Shown in pieces: positions 1 through 8,507 of a stretch of DNA of 64,000 bases. Both the position numbers and the translations under genes were made by a program. Under the pieces are notes generated by a model that saw only the letters and a list, made by a program, of their open reading frames with translations, made no database searches and was not told where the DNA came from. The stretch's first letter is position 1; each line of letters begins with the position of its first letter. This DNA comes from CAZJKE01 sp964546585 (GTDB lineage: Bacteria > Planctomycetota > Phycisphaerae > Phycisphaerales > SM1A02), in contig CAZJKE010000001.1 in assembly GCA_964546585.1 (NCBI GenBank), positions 1-64,000 of the forward strand, in the 5' to 3' direction.

Positions 1-1210
1 CCACGACCGCCGTATTCGCATTGATCGTGCTTCGATCAAGTGAAAGCGTGCAGTTGTTGTGGATGTAGATGCCACCACCGCTGCGACCGGCCGAGTTGCC
101 GTCCATCGCGCATTGGTTGAGGGAAGGTTCGCTGTAGTACTTGCAATAGATGGCGCCTCCGCTCTTGGCGGCCGAGTTCTTGATGAAACTCGTGTCGACG
201 ATGACCGGATAACTTCCAACAAAGCAGTACATGCCTCCGCCATCCTGCGCAGAGGTGTTTCCGGTGAATGTGCATGCGTTGACGAATGGGCTGCTGTTGT
301 AATTGACCATGCCACCGCCGTACCCGGCGTCGGCGGTTGCTGAGTTGTTGTTGAAGCCCACCCCCGTCAGTGTCGGATCGCTGCCTGTGGAGTTGTACAT
401 GCCACCGCCGCCGGACACAGCAATGTTGTTATTAAACAAGCTGTTGCTAATTTCCGGGCTACTGAAGTACCGGTTGTACATGCCGCCGCCACGGTTCTGG
501 GCTGTGTTCTCGGCGAACAGGCAGTCCGTAAGCGTTGGGCCACTGTGATCATCGTTGTACATCCCACCACCGAGCACTTGCGAGTTGTTGAAGAGGAAAG
601 AACAGTTGGTGAGACTGGGGGCACTGAATGAACGATTGAACATGCCACCGCCGGAACTGTCCCCCGATGCGGTATTGCCGGTGAACGTGCAACCCGCGAG
701 GGCTGGACTGCCTCGAAATACGAACATGCCTCCGCCGCCATTGACCGCAGTGTTGTTGAAGAATGTGCAGCCGCTGATTGTCGGGCTGCTATCGCCGACG
801 CCCATGCCCCCGCCGGCGGTTTCCCAGTCGTCGATCGTGCCGTCGCTGTCCCAGTCCACCCAGGTCGCTTCACAGTTTCGTACCGTGAATCCTTCGATGA
901 CTGCCTCGTCCGTTTCGCCCCCATTGCAGAGGATGCCGCGGCGTATACCTTCGCCATCGATAATGGTCGCCTCGGCTTCACCGCTGCCGTGCAGCCAGAT
1001 CGCTTTGCCCAGCATGTCGACGACTTCATCGCCACTACCAGCGTAGACACCGGGGTGCACAAGCACCTCGTCGCCGTCGGAGGCGGCGTCGATGGCCGCT
1101 TGAATGGTGTTGAAGTCGGCCTTGCCGTCATCGTCCACGGTCCAGATATCTGCGGGACAGCGATCCACTACCACAAACCCCACGATGACTGCCATCACCA
1201 GGTACCGCAT
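1..1210 (-). CDS. Right-handed beta-helix (POMP-type repeat) secreted protein, C-terminus beyond window
   Basis: The minus-strand frame stays open for 403 codons from an ATG at 1210 to the window edge, so the gene is cut at its 3' end. A GAGGGAG Shine-Dalgarno lies about 6 nt before the ATG. Residues 1-20 are a hydrophobic secretion signal. The early segment (WTVDDDGKADFNTIQAAID) is the usual opening of parallel beta-helix proteins that resemble pectate lyases. About nine repeats of roughly 30 residues follow, each with a GGGMYN-like turn and a C-x-F-x-x-N-x-A rung, as in polymorphic outer membrane protein and NosD-type helices. Such proteins are usually exported and carry a C-terminal sorting or dockerin-like module, which would lie outside the window. 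Substrate or binding partner cannot be told. Confidence 0.8.
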   Translation of the reverse strand, partial: MRYLVMAVIVGFVVVDRCPADIWTVDDDGKADFNTIQAAIDAASDGDEVLVHPGVYAGSGDEVVDMLGKAIWLHGSGEAEATIIDGEGIRRGILCNGGETDEAVIEGFTVRNCEATWVDWDSDGTIDDWETAGGGMGVGDSSPTISGCTFFNNTAVNGGGGMFVFRGSPALAGCTFTGNTASGDSSGGGMFNRSFSAPSLTNCSFLFNNSQVLGGGMYNDDHSGPTLTDCLFAENTAQNRGGGMYNRYFSSPEISNSLFNNNIAVSGGGGMYNSTGSDPTLTGVGFNNNSATADAGYGGGMVNYNSSPFVNACTFTGNTSAQDGGGMYCFVGSYPVIVDTSFIKNSAAKSGGAIYCKYYSEPSLNQCAMDGNSAGRSGGGIYIHNNCTLSLDRSTINANTAVV

Positions 1211-1323
1211 CAATCTCCCTCTGAACCGCCCCCATAGTGGCATGCGGGGCTCAAAGGTCAAATGAAAACGATATATTAGGCCACTTCTTCAATCTCCATG
1301 TCGCCAAAGTCGCGATGTAATCA

Positions 1324-1348
1324 GGCCGCTACCTTCAATATTGCGGCC
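1324..1348. promoter_or_regulatory. Inverted repeat in divergent spacer
   Basis: GGCCGC (1324-1329) and GCGGCC (1343-1348) form a perfect 6-bp inverted repeat with a 13-nt AT-richer spacer. It lies in the 197-bp gap between the divergent beta-helix and prepilin genes. It could be an operator or a leader hairpin of the prepilin transcript. Nothing else stands out in this gap. Confidence 0.3.
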
Positions 1349-1407
1349 ATTGTGGTGGAAGGGGCATATCATTTCCCGCCAAGCCCTCTGAGGAGACCTC
1401 TCACATC

Positions 1408-2298
1408 ATGACTGCACCGTCACAATTCCATCGTCGAGATGGATTCACCCTCATCGAACTGCTGGTTGTGATCGCGATTATCGCCGTCCTGGTAGGCCTT
1501 GTGGTCGTGGCCTTGGGCGGGATGATGACCAGAAGCAAGTCTGCTGCGGATCTCATGAATCATCGCGGACTTGCCAAGGCCGATGCCGCCTATGCGGCAG
1601 ATCATGAAGGGCAACTCCTCAGTCCAAGAACAACGGAGTTAAATAACTGTGCTGCAACCCTGAACTGGGTATGGAACTACGGAGTTCATGAGGAGAGCGG
1701 CACGCTGAGAATAGGAACCGAATATGCACTCATGGATGGCCCGGCGTGGGAATACATTGGGTTGTTGACGGCATACAAGTCCCCGCTTGATGATAGTGCT
1801 CAGGTACGCAGTTACTCCCTCAGTGCATATGTCGGCGTCTTCCGTGGAGCCAACGATGACGATGAAGCTCTACGCCCCCTCCTGGATATTGAAGGGAGTG
1901 ACTATTGGCAGCCCTGCCTGACCACCTCACAAGTCCCACAACCATCTGCCACCATGTGCAGTATTTCTGAGGAGGCAAAGGATGGCCCCGCCAAAGACGG
2001 GTTCTACATCCACCCAGACGAAGATTCGCCAGAGTGGGCAACTCTTCCCGCAGCGTGGTGGGAACCGGGTCGCGTCAATGTTTCTCTCCTTGATGGTTCG
2101 ACACGCAGCATCAGATTCGATAGTGGAGCAGGACTTCGCAAGGAATGGCTCAAGGATATCGATGGCTACGACATCCCTGTTGAGTCATCTTTGGGGCAGA
2201 ATGTCAACGATCGATACAACAGCCGGGATGACTATGGGCGAATCCGAAAACTCCTGCTCCCAGGGGGCGACGGCGACTTCCCAGGACTTCTGAACTAG
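1408..2298 (+). CDS. Type II/IV pseudopilin-like protein with prepilin N-methylation signal
   Basis: This 296-residue protein has a short positively charged leader followed by G11|F12-T-L-I-E16 and a long hydrophobic helix, the class III signal cut and methylated by prepilin peptidase. The Glu at +5 is present. The start is an ATG preceded by GAGGAGA. After the helix comes a globular, Asp/Ser-rich domain. Near the C-terminus is a V-N-x-S-L-L-D-G-S segment like the H-x9-DG region of planctomycete DUF1559-type pseudopilins. Members of this large family are exported to the cell surface or periplasm and their individual roles are mostly unknown. Gene neighbours give no secretion operon here, although a PilT-like ATPase is encoded at the other end of the window. 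Confidence 0.85.
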   Translation: MTAPSQFHRRDGFTLIELLVVIAIIAVLVGLVVVALGGMMTRSKSAADLMNHRGLAKADAAYAADHEGQLLSPRTTELNNCAATLNWVWNYGVHEESGTLRIGTEYALMDGPAWEYIGLLTAYKSPLDDSAQVRSYSLSAYVGVFRGANDDDEALRPLLDIEGSDYWQPCLTTSQVPQPSATMCSISEEAKDGPAKDGFYIHPDEDSPEWATLPAAWWEPGRVNVSLLDGSTRSIRFDSGAGLRKEWLKDIDGYDIPVESSLGQNVNDRYNSRDDYGRIRKLLLPGGDGDFPGLLN

Positions 2299-2362
2299 AC
2301 GGGTCACTCCTCACATCTGATTCCAACTGACGGCGATCGTGTCCGCTATCGTGCCGCCTCGC

Positions 2363-4120
2363 ATGGCCGTATTCGACTGGGTCATCGTAGGTTTCTACAT
2401 CGCCTCGGCCATCGCTATCGGCGCGTGGTTCACGCGGCGAGCGAGCAAGAGCACGAGCGACTTCTTCGTCGCTGGCCGCTCATTGGGTTGGTTTGTGGCC
2501 GGTACATCGATCGTTGCCACGACCTTCGCCGCGGACACTCCCGTGTTCATCGCAGGCATGACACGCGATGAAGGCATATTCAGCAACTGGTTCTGGTGGA
2601 GCATTCTGATCGGACAGGTCGCGACCGCAACTGTGTTTGCGCGGCTATGGAGGCGCAGCGAAGTCATCACCGATGTGGAGTTCGTGCAACTACGGTACGG
2701 CGATGGACCGAAGACGCGATTCCTTCGCATCTTCAAATCGCTGCTCGAAGGGGTTGGCCGCAATTGCATGATCATGGCCGCGGTCACGCTGGCAATGGTC
2801 AAGGTCGTGCAGGTGCTGCTGGGCATCGAGCCGGGCGACCTCTTCCTCGGCATCGATGCGACCTGGGTCGTGTTGGGCGTGCTCGGGTTGATCGCTCTGC
2901 TGTACTCAGCCCTCAGCGGCCTGTACGGCGTGGTCTATACCGACATCATTCAATTTGCGCTTGCCATGATTGGATCCATCGGCCTAGCTGTCATCGCCTA
3001 TCTGGACGCATCAAGCGGCGAGGGCCTGATGGCGCGGCTTGCCGCCGCCCCTGACTTCAAGGAGACGCTGCTGGACTTCGTGCCTCGGTTCGAAACATTC
3101 GATATCGCCGCGTTTACGTTCGTCGTCTACATCATCATGTCCTGGTGGGCATCCGCCCCCGGAAGTGGATATGCCGTCCAGCGGCTGCTCGCCACACGCA
3201 CCGAACGCGATGCCCGCCTTGCCTTTCTCTGGTACGCATTCTGCCACTATGTGCTTCGTCCCTGGCCTTGGATCATCGTGGGCCTGCTGTCGCTGATCTA
3301 CTTCCCGGGCATCGAAGATCCCGAACGGGCCTTTCCCCTCATGATCGATCACTTCCTTCCAGTCGGATTGAAGGGCGCGATGGTCGCAGCCATGCTGGCG
3401 GCCTACATGAGCACGATGGATACGCACCTGAACTGGGGCGCCTCCTACATCGTCAATGACGTGTACGAGCCGTATGTTCGACCAGGCCGCGGGCAGCGGG
3501 AGTATGTCATGGTCGCGAGAGTCACGATGGTGGTGCTGACTGCTCTAGCCCTCCTTGTGGCGACCGAACTCACCAGCATCCTCGATGCCTTCAAGTTCCT
3601 TGCAGTCTTTGCCGCCGGGCTCGGGACGGTCATGATCGCCCGATGGTTCTGGTGGCGAGTCAACGCCCTTACGGAGATCGTCGCCATTGCGGCCACAATT
3701 GTCGTGGCCAGCGGCACCCTGATGTGGCTGCCGGATGTTGTTCACGCGGACGGCACCAAGGACGACCTGTTTGCGGTACGCCTTCTCATCTCCACTGTGG
3801 CGGTCACCGCTGCCTGGCTGCCGGTTGCCCTTTTCTACGGTCGGATCAATCCCGCCACCATCGCCTTTCAGAAGAAGATGCGTGTCGGCGGTCCGGGCTG
3901 GAACGCAGTTGGGCCTGTCGGAGCGCGTGGTTCGCTTGGACGGGACAGCGTGGAGTGGGCGGTCTGCACCGTCTGCTTGCTCTCGCTGTTGATCGGCTCA
4001 GGAAAACTCCTATTCCACGAATGGGTCTTCGGCGGTGGACTGCTCGCAGTTGGAGTTGTGGCCGGGTGGTTTCTTCTGATGATCATGCAGAATCAACCAA
4101 AGGTCGCAAAAACACCGTAA
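2363..4120 (+). CDS. Sodium:solute symporter family transporter
   Basis: This 585-residue polytopic membrane protein has about 13-14 hydrophobic segments. Its N-terminus (DWVIVGFYIASAIAIG, then FFVAGRSLGW and ATTFAADTP) matches the first two helices and signature of the SSS (solute:sodium symporter) family, here the subgroup common in planctomycetes. Family members couple sodium entry to uptake of sugars, amino acids, nucleosides or vitamins; the substrate cannot be read from the sequence. I chose the ATG at 2363 because it places the first helix close to the N-terminus as in relatives. An in-frame GTG at 2339 would add eight residues. No clear Shine-Dalgarno precedes either. The gene stands alone between the prepilin gene and the HU gene. 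Confidence 0.88.
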   Translation: MAVFDWVIVGFYIASAIAIGAWFTRRASKSTSDFFVAGRSLGWFVAGTSIVATTFAADTPVFIAGMTRDEGIFSNWFWWSILIGQVATATVFARLWRRSEVITDVEFVQLRYGDGPKTRFLRIFKSLLEGVGRNCMIMAAVTLAMVKVVQVLLGIEPGDLFLGIDATWVVLGVLGLIALLYSALSGLYGVVYTDIIQFALAMIGSIGLAVIAYLDASSGEGLMARLAAAPDFKETLLDFVPRFETFDIAAFTFVVYIIMSWWASAPGSGYAVQRLLATRTERDARLAFLWYAFCHYVLRPWPWIIVGLLSLIYFPGIEDPERAFPLMIDHFLPVGLKGAMVAAMLAAYMSTMDTHLNWGASYIVNDVYEPYVRPGRGQREYVMVARVTMVVLTALALLVATELTSILDAFKFLAVFAAGLGTVMIARWFWWRVNALTEIVAIAATIVVASGTLMWLPDVVHADGTKDDLFAVRLLISTVAVTAAWLPVALFYGRINPATIAFQKKMRVGGPGWNAVGPVGARGSLGRDSVEWAVCTVCLLSLLIGSGKLLFHEWVFGGGLLAVGVVAGWFLLMIMQNQPKVAKTP

Positions 4121-4239
4121 TTTCCGGGCCCGATGGCTTGTTCACTTTCGCGTCGGACGATACAGTCCACGCCTGGAGACGATTCCTTCTGCCGCTGTGG
4201 CAGATGGATCCATAGAGGACATAGGAAAGGATTCAGTCC

Positions 4240-4605
4240 ATGGCCAAGAAGAAGACCGCGAAGAAGAAGACAAAGAAGGGCCGCGCAAAGGCGACCACCG
4301 AGACCAAGCCGCGCACCAAGTCACAGATCTACGGTTCAATCGCCGATGACACAGGCCTGACGCGCAAGGAAGTTGCCTCGGTCTTTGAGTCGATGGGCAC
4401 CTACATCAGGAAGGACCTTGGCCGCCGCGGCCCTGGCACCTTCAATGTCGGTGGATTCATGAAGATCAAAACCAAGAAGGTCGCCGCGAAGCCGCGTCGC
4501 AAGGGCATCAATCCCTTCACCGGCGAAGAGCAGTGGTTCAAGGCCAAACCCGCCTCCACGCGTGTGAAGATCACCGCGCTGAAGGCCCTCAAGGACATGG
4601 TCTGA
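4240..4605 (+). CDS. HU/IHF-family DNA-binding protein with Lys-rich N-terminal tail
   Basis: This 121-residue protein opens with a basic tail of about 27 residues made of repeated K-K-K and A-K-K units. A bacterial HU/IHF fold follows: the helical dimerisation part (Q-I-Y-G-S-I-A, then T-R-K-E-V-A-S-V-F), a G-x-F-x-V-x-G-F segment, and the beta-arm region with R-R-K-G-I-N-P-F-T-G-E. HU proteins bend and compact DNA as dimers. The added basic tail is like that of histone H1-like and actinobacterial HU proteins and probably adds non-specific DNA contacts. The start follows AGGAAAGG. The gene is monocistronic and ends at a strong hairpin. Confidence 0.9.
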   Translation: MAKKKTAKKKTKKGRAKATTETKPRTKSQIYGSIADDTGLTRKEVASVFESMGTYIRKDLGRRGPGTFNVGGFMKIKTKKVAAKPRRKGINPFTGEEQWFKAKPASTRVKITALKALKDMV

Positions 4606-4632
4606 CGATCACCGTTCCCTGAACGCAATGTC

Positions 4633-4665
4633 GCAACGCCTCGCCGAACTCTGGCGGGGCGTTGC
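4633..4665 (+). terminator. Hairpin terminator after the HU-like gene
   Basis: A 13-bp stem (GCAACGCCTCGCC pairing with GGCGGGGCGTTGC, one G-U pair) with a 7-nt loop sits 27 bases after the HU stop codon. TCGTTCT follows, a weak T-rich tail. It separates the HU gene from murQ. Confidence 0.75.
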
Positions 4666-4686
4666 TCGTTCTGGGAGACTGTCACC

Positions 4687-5580
4687 ATGTCGCTTCCGCC
4701 CGATCGAGGCCATCTTGCCACCGAGTTGCCGCCGCGTGATGCGCCAGCGCTCGACACACTGACCACGAACGACTGTATCGCGATGCTCGCAGCTGATCAG
4801 CACGCAGCAGTGCGTGCGGTGGAACAGGTAGCAACAGACATCGCCGCACTTGTCGATGCGATCGCCCCCCGAATCGCCGCGGGGGGCCGATTGATCTATC
4901 TCGGCTGTGGAACTTCAGGGCGGCTTGGGGTGCTCGATGCCGCGGAGTGCCCCCCCACCTTTCAAGCCGAAGCGGGAACCATCATCGGACTCATCGCCGG
5001 TGGCGACGCATCGCTGCGGCGATCCTCCGAAGCAGCCGAGGATGATCCTGATGGTGCTGCCCCCCTCCTCGCCTCGCTCGACCTTTCGGAGCGTGACACC
5101 GTGCTTGGTATCGCCTCGGGTGGAACCACGCCCTGGGTGCTGGGCGGTGTCACACTTGCCCGCAAGCGTGGGGCCTGCACCGCCCTCCTGACCTGCGTCC
5201 CATGCGATACCGAGGTGGATCACGCCATTGTGCTGGCAACGGGGCCAGAGTTGCTTGTGGGGTCCACACGGCTCAAGGCCGGCACGGCGACGAAGATTGC
5301 GCTCAATTCCATCACCACGACACTGTTTACGCGCCTCGGCAAGGTGTACGGGAACCTCATGGTGGATCTCCGCGCAACAAATGACAAACTCAGGGACCGA
5401 GCCCTTCGGATCGTCGCCAGTTGCGGCGATCTCGATCGTGCGGCTGCGGCAGCGGTGCTCGCCGAAGCCGGCGGCGATGTCAAGACCGCCATCGTCATGC
5501 ACACACTTGGACTTTGCGTGCAGGATGCGTCCCGGCGACTTGCTGAAGCAGAAGGACACCTTCGCGAAGTGCTGCGGTAG
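4687..5580 (+). CDS. murQ: N-acetylmuramic acid 6-phosphate etherase MurQ
   Basis: MurQ cleaves the lactyl ether of MurNAc-6-phosphate to give GlcNAc-6-phosphate and D-lactate in cytoplasmic peptidoglycan recycling. The 297-residue length is normal for the family. The SIS fold carries the phosphate-sugar loop L-G-C-G-T-S-G-R-L-G (about 72-81). The catalytic acid/base region D-A-A-E87-C-P-P-T and a second conserved Glu (E115 in S-S-E-A-A-E-D) are present. The C-terminal part includes N-L-M-V-D-L and K-T-A-I-V-M, typical of MurQ. The start ATG follows GGGAGA. The next gene, a PfkB-type kinase, starts 10 nt after the stop, so the two are probably co-transcribed. MurQ needs a phosphorylated substrate, so the kinase may supply it. 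Confidence 0.95.
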   Translation: MSLPPDRGHLATELPPRDAPALDTLTTNDCIAMLAADQHAAVRAVEQVATDIAALVDAIAPRIAAGGRLIYLGCGTSGRLGVLDAAECPPTFQAEAGTIIGLIAGGDASLRRSSEAAEDDPDGAAPLLASLDLSERDTVLGIASGGTTPWVLGGVTLARKRGACTALLTCVPCDTEVDHAIVLATGPELLVGSTRLKAGTATKIALNSITTTLFTRLGKVYGNLMVDLRATNDKLRDRALRIVASCGDLDRAAAAAVLAEAGGDVKTAIVMHTLGLCVQDASRRLAEAEGHLREVLR

Positions 5581-5590
5581 ACTTTCAATC

Positions 5591-6511
5591 ATGCCACTGC
5601 TTGTGACAGGCACGATCGGGATCGACACGGTCCATACGCCAACAGCCAATGTTGAATGCGTCCCCGGAGGATCGTGCGCGTACTTTGCTGCGGCGGCCTC
5701 GTTCTACCATGCGCCGGTCAGGGTACTGGCGGCGGTGGGTGGTGACTGGCCCGATGAACACCGCTCGCGCTTGACTGGCATCCCGGGTCTCTGTCTCGAT
5801 GGGCTGGAACTTCGTAAAGACTCACGGACATTCGCATGGGGCGGGCGGTATCTCGATGACATGAATGAACGGGAGACGCTCTTCACCGAACTGGGCGTTG
5901 TGGAGGAGCCGCCACCGAAGGCTCCGGCAACCTATGCCGACAGCCGCGTTATCTTTCTTGCCAACACCCATCCGGCAGTTCAGATGGAGTTGCTCGACCA
6001 GTTTCCGGATCGTGACCTTGCGGTGGCCGACACGATGGACCTCTGGATCAACATCGCCCACGACGAACTCCTTTCATTACTTGCGCGAGTTGACGGCGTC
6101 ATTCTGAATGATGCCGAAGCGGCGCAGTTGACCGAGATTCGCAATCCGCTATCGGCGGCGCGTCGTATTCTGGAACTGGGCCCTGCCTTTGCCGTTGTGA
6201 AGAAGGGCGAACATGGCGCTGTGTTGGTACACCGGGACGGCGTTGCCGTATTGCCCGCATTTCCACTTGAGGACGATGCAGTCATTGATCCAACCGGTGC
6301 CGGCGACAGTTTTGCCGGTGGCTTCATGGGACACCTTGCTTCGGTTGGCACCGCGGACTTTGCAACGATGCAGGCTGCCATGGCCTGGGGGACGGTGACT
6401 GCGAGTTTCACACTTGAGTCCTTTGGACTCGACGGCATCCTCGGCGCAACAAGGGAGCGGTTGGAATCGCGACTTGCGGCCTTTCGCGCCATCGCGAATG
6501 TCACCGCGTGA
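5591..6511 (+). CDS. PfkB-family sugar kinase
   Basis: This 306-residue protein has the ribokinase/PfkB fold. It shows an N-terminal G-G-S-x-A-Y-F-A-A-A-A-S-F segment, an internal N-D-A-E-A motif, V-V-K-K-G-E-H-G, and the C-terminal signature D-P-T-G-A-G-D-S-F-A-G-G with the catalytic Asp. These enzymes phosphorylate sugars or nucleosides with ATP. The ATG at 5591 is the first that gives the normal N-terminus (L-V-T-G-T-I-G-I-D). It lies 10 nt after murQ, and its stop overlaps the start of the next gene (TGATG). The position beside murQ suggests an amino-sugar substrate such as MurNAc or GlcNAc, but this is inference; the sequence alone gives only the family. Confidence 0.88.
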   Translation: MPLLVTGTIGIDTVHTPTANVECVPGGSCAYFAAAASFYHAPVRVLAAVGGDWPDEHRSRLTGIPGLCLDGLELRKDSRTFAWGGRYLDDMNERETLFTELGVVEEPPPKAPATYADSRVIFLANTHPAVQMELLDQFPDRDLAVADTMDLWINIAHDELLSLLARVDGVILNDAEAAQLTEIRNPLSAARRILELGPAFAVVKKGEHGAVLVHRDGVAVLPAFPLEDDAVIDPTGAGDSFAGGFMGHLASVGTADFATMQAAMAWGTVTASFTLESFGLDGILGATRERLESRLAAFRAIANVTA

Positions 6512-7953
6512 TGGGACGCCCTTTGCCAAGTGCGGCGGAGGTTTCGCGGCGGCAACGACGCATGTCTCGCTGGCGTGCATTCGCACTCGTGGCAATCTAT
6601 GCGCTGTTTGTGGTCCACTATGTCCAGTGGAAACTTGCCGGAACGACCGTCGCCCCGTTTGAACTCAACGAAGCAATGTATACGATTGAGGAAGGGGTTA
6701 TCACTGTCGGCGCACTCTTCCTCCTGGCGATCATGGTCAGCGTCCTCTTCTTCGGACGGTTCTTCTGCGGATGGTTGTGCCACATTCTGGCCTTGCAGGA
6801 CGCAGCGTCATGGTTGTTGGCGAAGGTCCATATTCGAGCGAAGCCGATCCGCTCGCGGCTCCTGCCACTGATTGCCATCGGCGCATTGCTGTACATGTTC
6901 GTCTGGCCGACTCTTCTGAGATTGCTCGCAGGCGATCCTTTTCCTGGTTTCCGCGTTCTCTCAGACCAACAGGGGCTCGGCTCATTCACAACAGGCGATC
7001 TGATGCGGAACCTCCCCGGCCCCATCATGACCGCCATCACCTTTGTCGTATGCGGTGGCGTTGTTGTGTGGCTGCTTGGTTCAAGAGCATTCTGCCGCTA
7101 TGTCTGTCCGTACGGCGCACTCTTCGCTCTGGTCAATCGGGTATCCCCCGCTTCCATCAAACTTGTAGGGACATGCAATGGCTGTGGCCAGTGCACGGCG
7201 GCGTGTACTTCGCACATTCGGGTGCACCACGAGATTCAGGTGCATGGCAAAGTTGTGACCGCAGGATGTTTGAAGGATCTTGATTGCGTCATGTCCTGCC
7301 CGCAGAACGCTATCGTCTGGGGCTGGAGCAAGCCCTCGCCCGGCAAGTCATTCGACACTTTCCTTCGCCCGTCGGTTCGCTGGGCATGGACATGGCCGGA
7401 GGAGTTGCTTGGGACCGCGGCGTTCTTCGCTGGTTTTTTCGCAACCCGTGGCCTCTACGGTGAGGTTCCGTTTCTGCTTGCGCTCACCATTGGATTAGTC
7501 GTCGCATGGGCGTTCGTAACGACGGTTCGACTCTGGAGACGCCCCAATGTCAGGGTTGGGCGATGGCAACTGCGAAGAGGAGGGATCTACGGACCCTCGG
7601 CAGCGATCTGGATGTTGATCGTGACGTTGGGAGCAGGGTTGTTGGCCCACAGCGGGTGGATTCGCTGGCATGAGGTGAGGGGGCAGGCGGCATGGCAGGA
7701 AGCCATGCTGCAGCCGGACGCAGAGCACGTTTCAATTGCTGCCGGGCATCTGGAGGTGGTGGCTTGGTCCGGCTTGTATCGGCCAGCGTATGCGGATCGC
7801 ATGCTGGCGGATCTCTGGCTTCGAGGCGGCCGCCCGGACCTGGCAATCCCCTATTTGGAGCGTTTGCTGCATCGTTGGCCGGATCATGGGCAGCGGCAAC
7901 GGCAGTTGGAGGCGGCCAGGGCGGCTTTGCTCCAGCGGGGTTCTTCTGAATAA
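6511..7953 (+). CDS. Membrane-bound polyferredoxin (NapH/CcoG-like 4Fe-4S protein) with C-terminal TPR-like tail
   Basis: This 480-residue protein has several transmembrane helices. Two cytoplasmic Cys loops, F-C-G-W-L-C-H and F-C-R-Y-V-C-P-Y-G, belong to the NapH/NosR/CcoG electron-transfer group. They are followed by ferredoxin-type clusters C-N-G-C-G-Q-C-T-A-A-C and C-x5-C-V-M-S-C-P. Proteins of this type pass electrons between the quinone pool and periplasmic or assembly partners. After two or three more helices the last 70 residues are soluble and TPR-like (Y-A-D-R-M-L-A-D-L-W-L, A-I-P-Y-L-E-R-L-L). ATG 6511 overlaps the kinase stop; GTG at 6508 is equally in frame. An Rrf2 regulator follows, suggesting redox or NO control nearby. 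The partner oxidoreductase is not in the window. Confidence 0.8.
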   Translation: MGRPLPSAAEVSRRQRRMSRWRAFALVAIYALFVVHYVQWKLAGTTVAPFELNEAMYTIEEGVITVGALFLLAIMVSVLFFGRFFCGWLCHILALQDAASWLLAKVHIRAKPIRSRLLPLIAIGALLYMFVWPTLLRLLAGDPFPGFRVLSDQQGLGSFTTGDLMRNLPGPIMTAITFVVCGGVVVWLLGSRAFCRYVCPYGALFALVNRVSPASIKLVGTCNGCGQCTAACTSHIRVHHEIQVHGKVVTAGCLKDLDCVMSCPQNAIVWGWSKPSPGKSFDTFLRPSVRWAWTWPEELLGTAAFFAGFFATRGLYGEVPFLLALTIGLVVAWAFVTTVRLWRRPNVRVGRWQLRRGGIYGPSAAIWMLIVTLGAGLLAHSGWIRWHEVRGQAAWQEAMLQPDAEHVSIAAGHLEVVAWSGLYRPAYADRMLADLWLRGGRPDLAIPYLERLLHRWPDHGQRQRQLEAARAALLQRGSSE

Positions 7954-7974
7954 CTCTAATTATGATATGGTTAT
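7950..7974 (+). promoter_or_regulatory. Candidate Rrf2-type operator/promoter region
   Basis: ATAAC (7950-7954) and GTTAT (7970-7974) form an inverted repeat over 25 bp, with a matching inner TA/TA pair in an AT-rich spacer. It overlaps the stop codon of the polyferredoxin gene and lies 25 bp before the Rrf2 gene start. Size and imperfect symmetry resemble operators of Rrf2 regulators, which often control themselves. No experiment or search supports it yet. Confidence 0.4.
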
Positions 7975-7999
7975 CCAGAACTCTCTTGGAGCCCAATCC

Positions 8000-8470
8000 A
8001 TGCTGTCAAGTACTGCTGAATACGCCCTGCGAATCATGATTCTCCTCACGGAGCACAAGGGCCGATCTGTCACGGCTGAAACCATTGCCAGTGCGACGCT
8101 TGTGCCTCCTGGTTACGCCGTCAAGGTGCTTCAGCATCTGGCCCGGGCAGGCCTGGCACGCGGGAAGCGAGGTCGCACCGGTGGCTTCCTTCTGGTGTGC
8201 GATCCCACCGCGGTGTCGCTGCTTGATGTGGTCAACACCATCGATCCGCTTGATCGGATTGATTCGTGTCCATTGAATCGCAAGGACCATCAGCACTCCC
8301 TTTGCCCGTTGCACCGGCAGATCGATCATGCCATGGGTGAGTTGGAGCAGAGCCTTGGCAGCATGACACTGCAGATGGTCGTGGATAATGCCGATGGACC
8401 AGCGTTGTGCCAGGATCCCTCAAGTCCGGCGGTCGCGCAGTTGACGGTTGCAAATCAGACAGCGACCTAG
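8000..8470 (+). CDS. Rrf2-family transcriptional regulator
   Basis: This 156-residue protein begins with the Rrf2 winged helix (S-S-T-A-E-Y-A-L-R-I-M, then P-P-G-Y-A-V-K-V-L-Q-H-L, then R-G-R-T-G-G-F-L-L). The C-terminal part has Cys at 67, 90, 102 and about 137. C90-P-L-x8-C102-P-L-H resembles the region where IscR, NsrR and RsrR ligate an Fe-S cluster, though only two of the usual three closely spaced Cys are present. It probably senses redox state, nitric oxide or Fe-S supply. I chose ATG 8000 because GGAG lies 7 nt upstream; an in-frame ATG at 7967 would add 11 residues. Its separate operator-like upstream sequence suggests its own promoter. Confidence 0.87.
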   Translation: MLSSTAEYALRIMILLTEHKGRSVTAETIASATLVPPGYAVKVLQHLARAGLARGKRGRTGGFLLVCDPTAVSLLDVVNTIDPLDRIDSCPLNRKDHQHSLCPLHRQIDHAMGELEQSLGSMTLQMVVDNADGPALCQDPSSPAVAQLTVANQTAT

Positions 8471-8507
8471 CCACGGCTGGTTGGAATTCATGAACGGCAG
8501 GGCTGCA

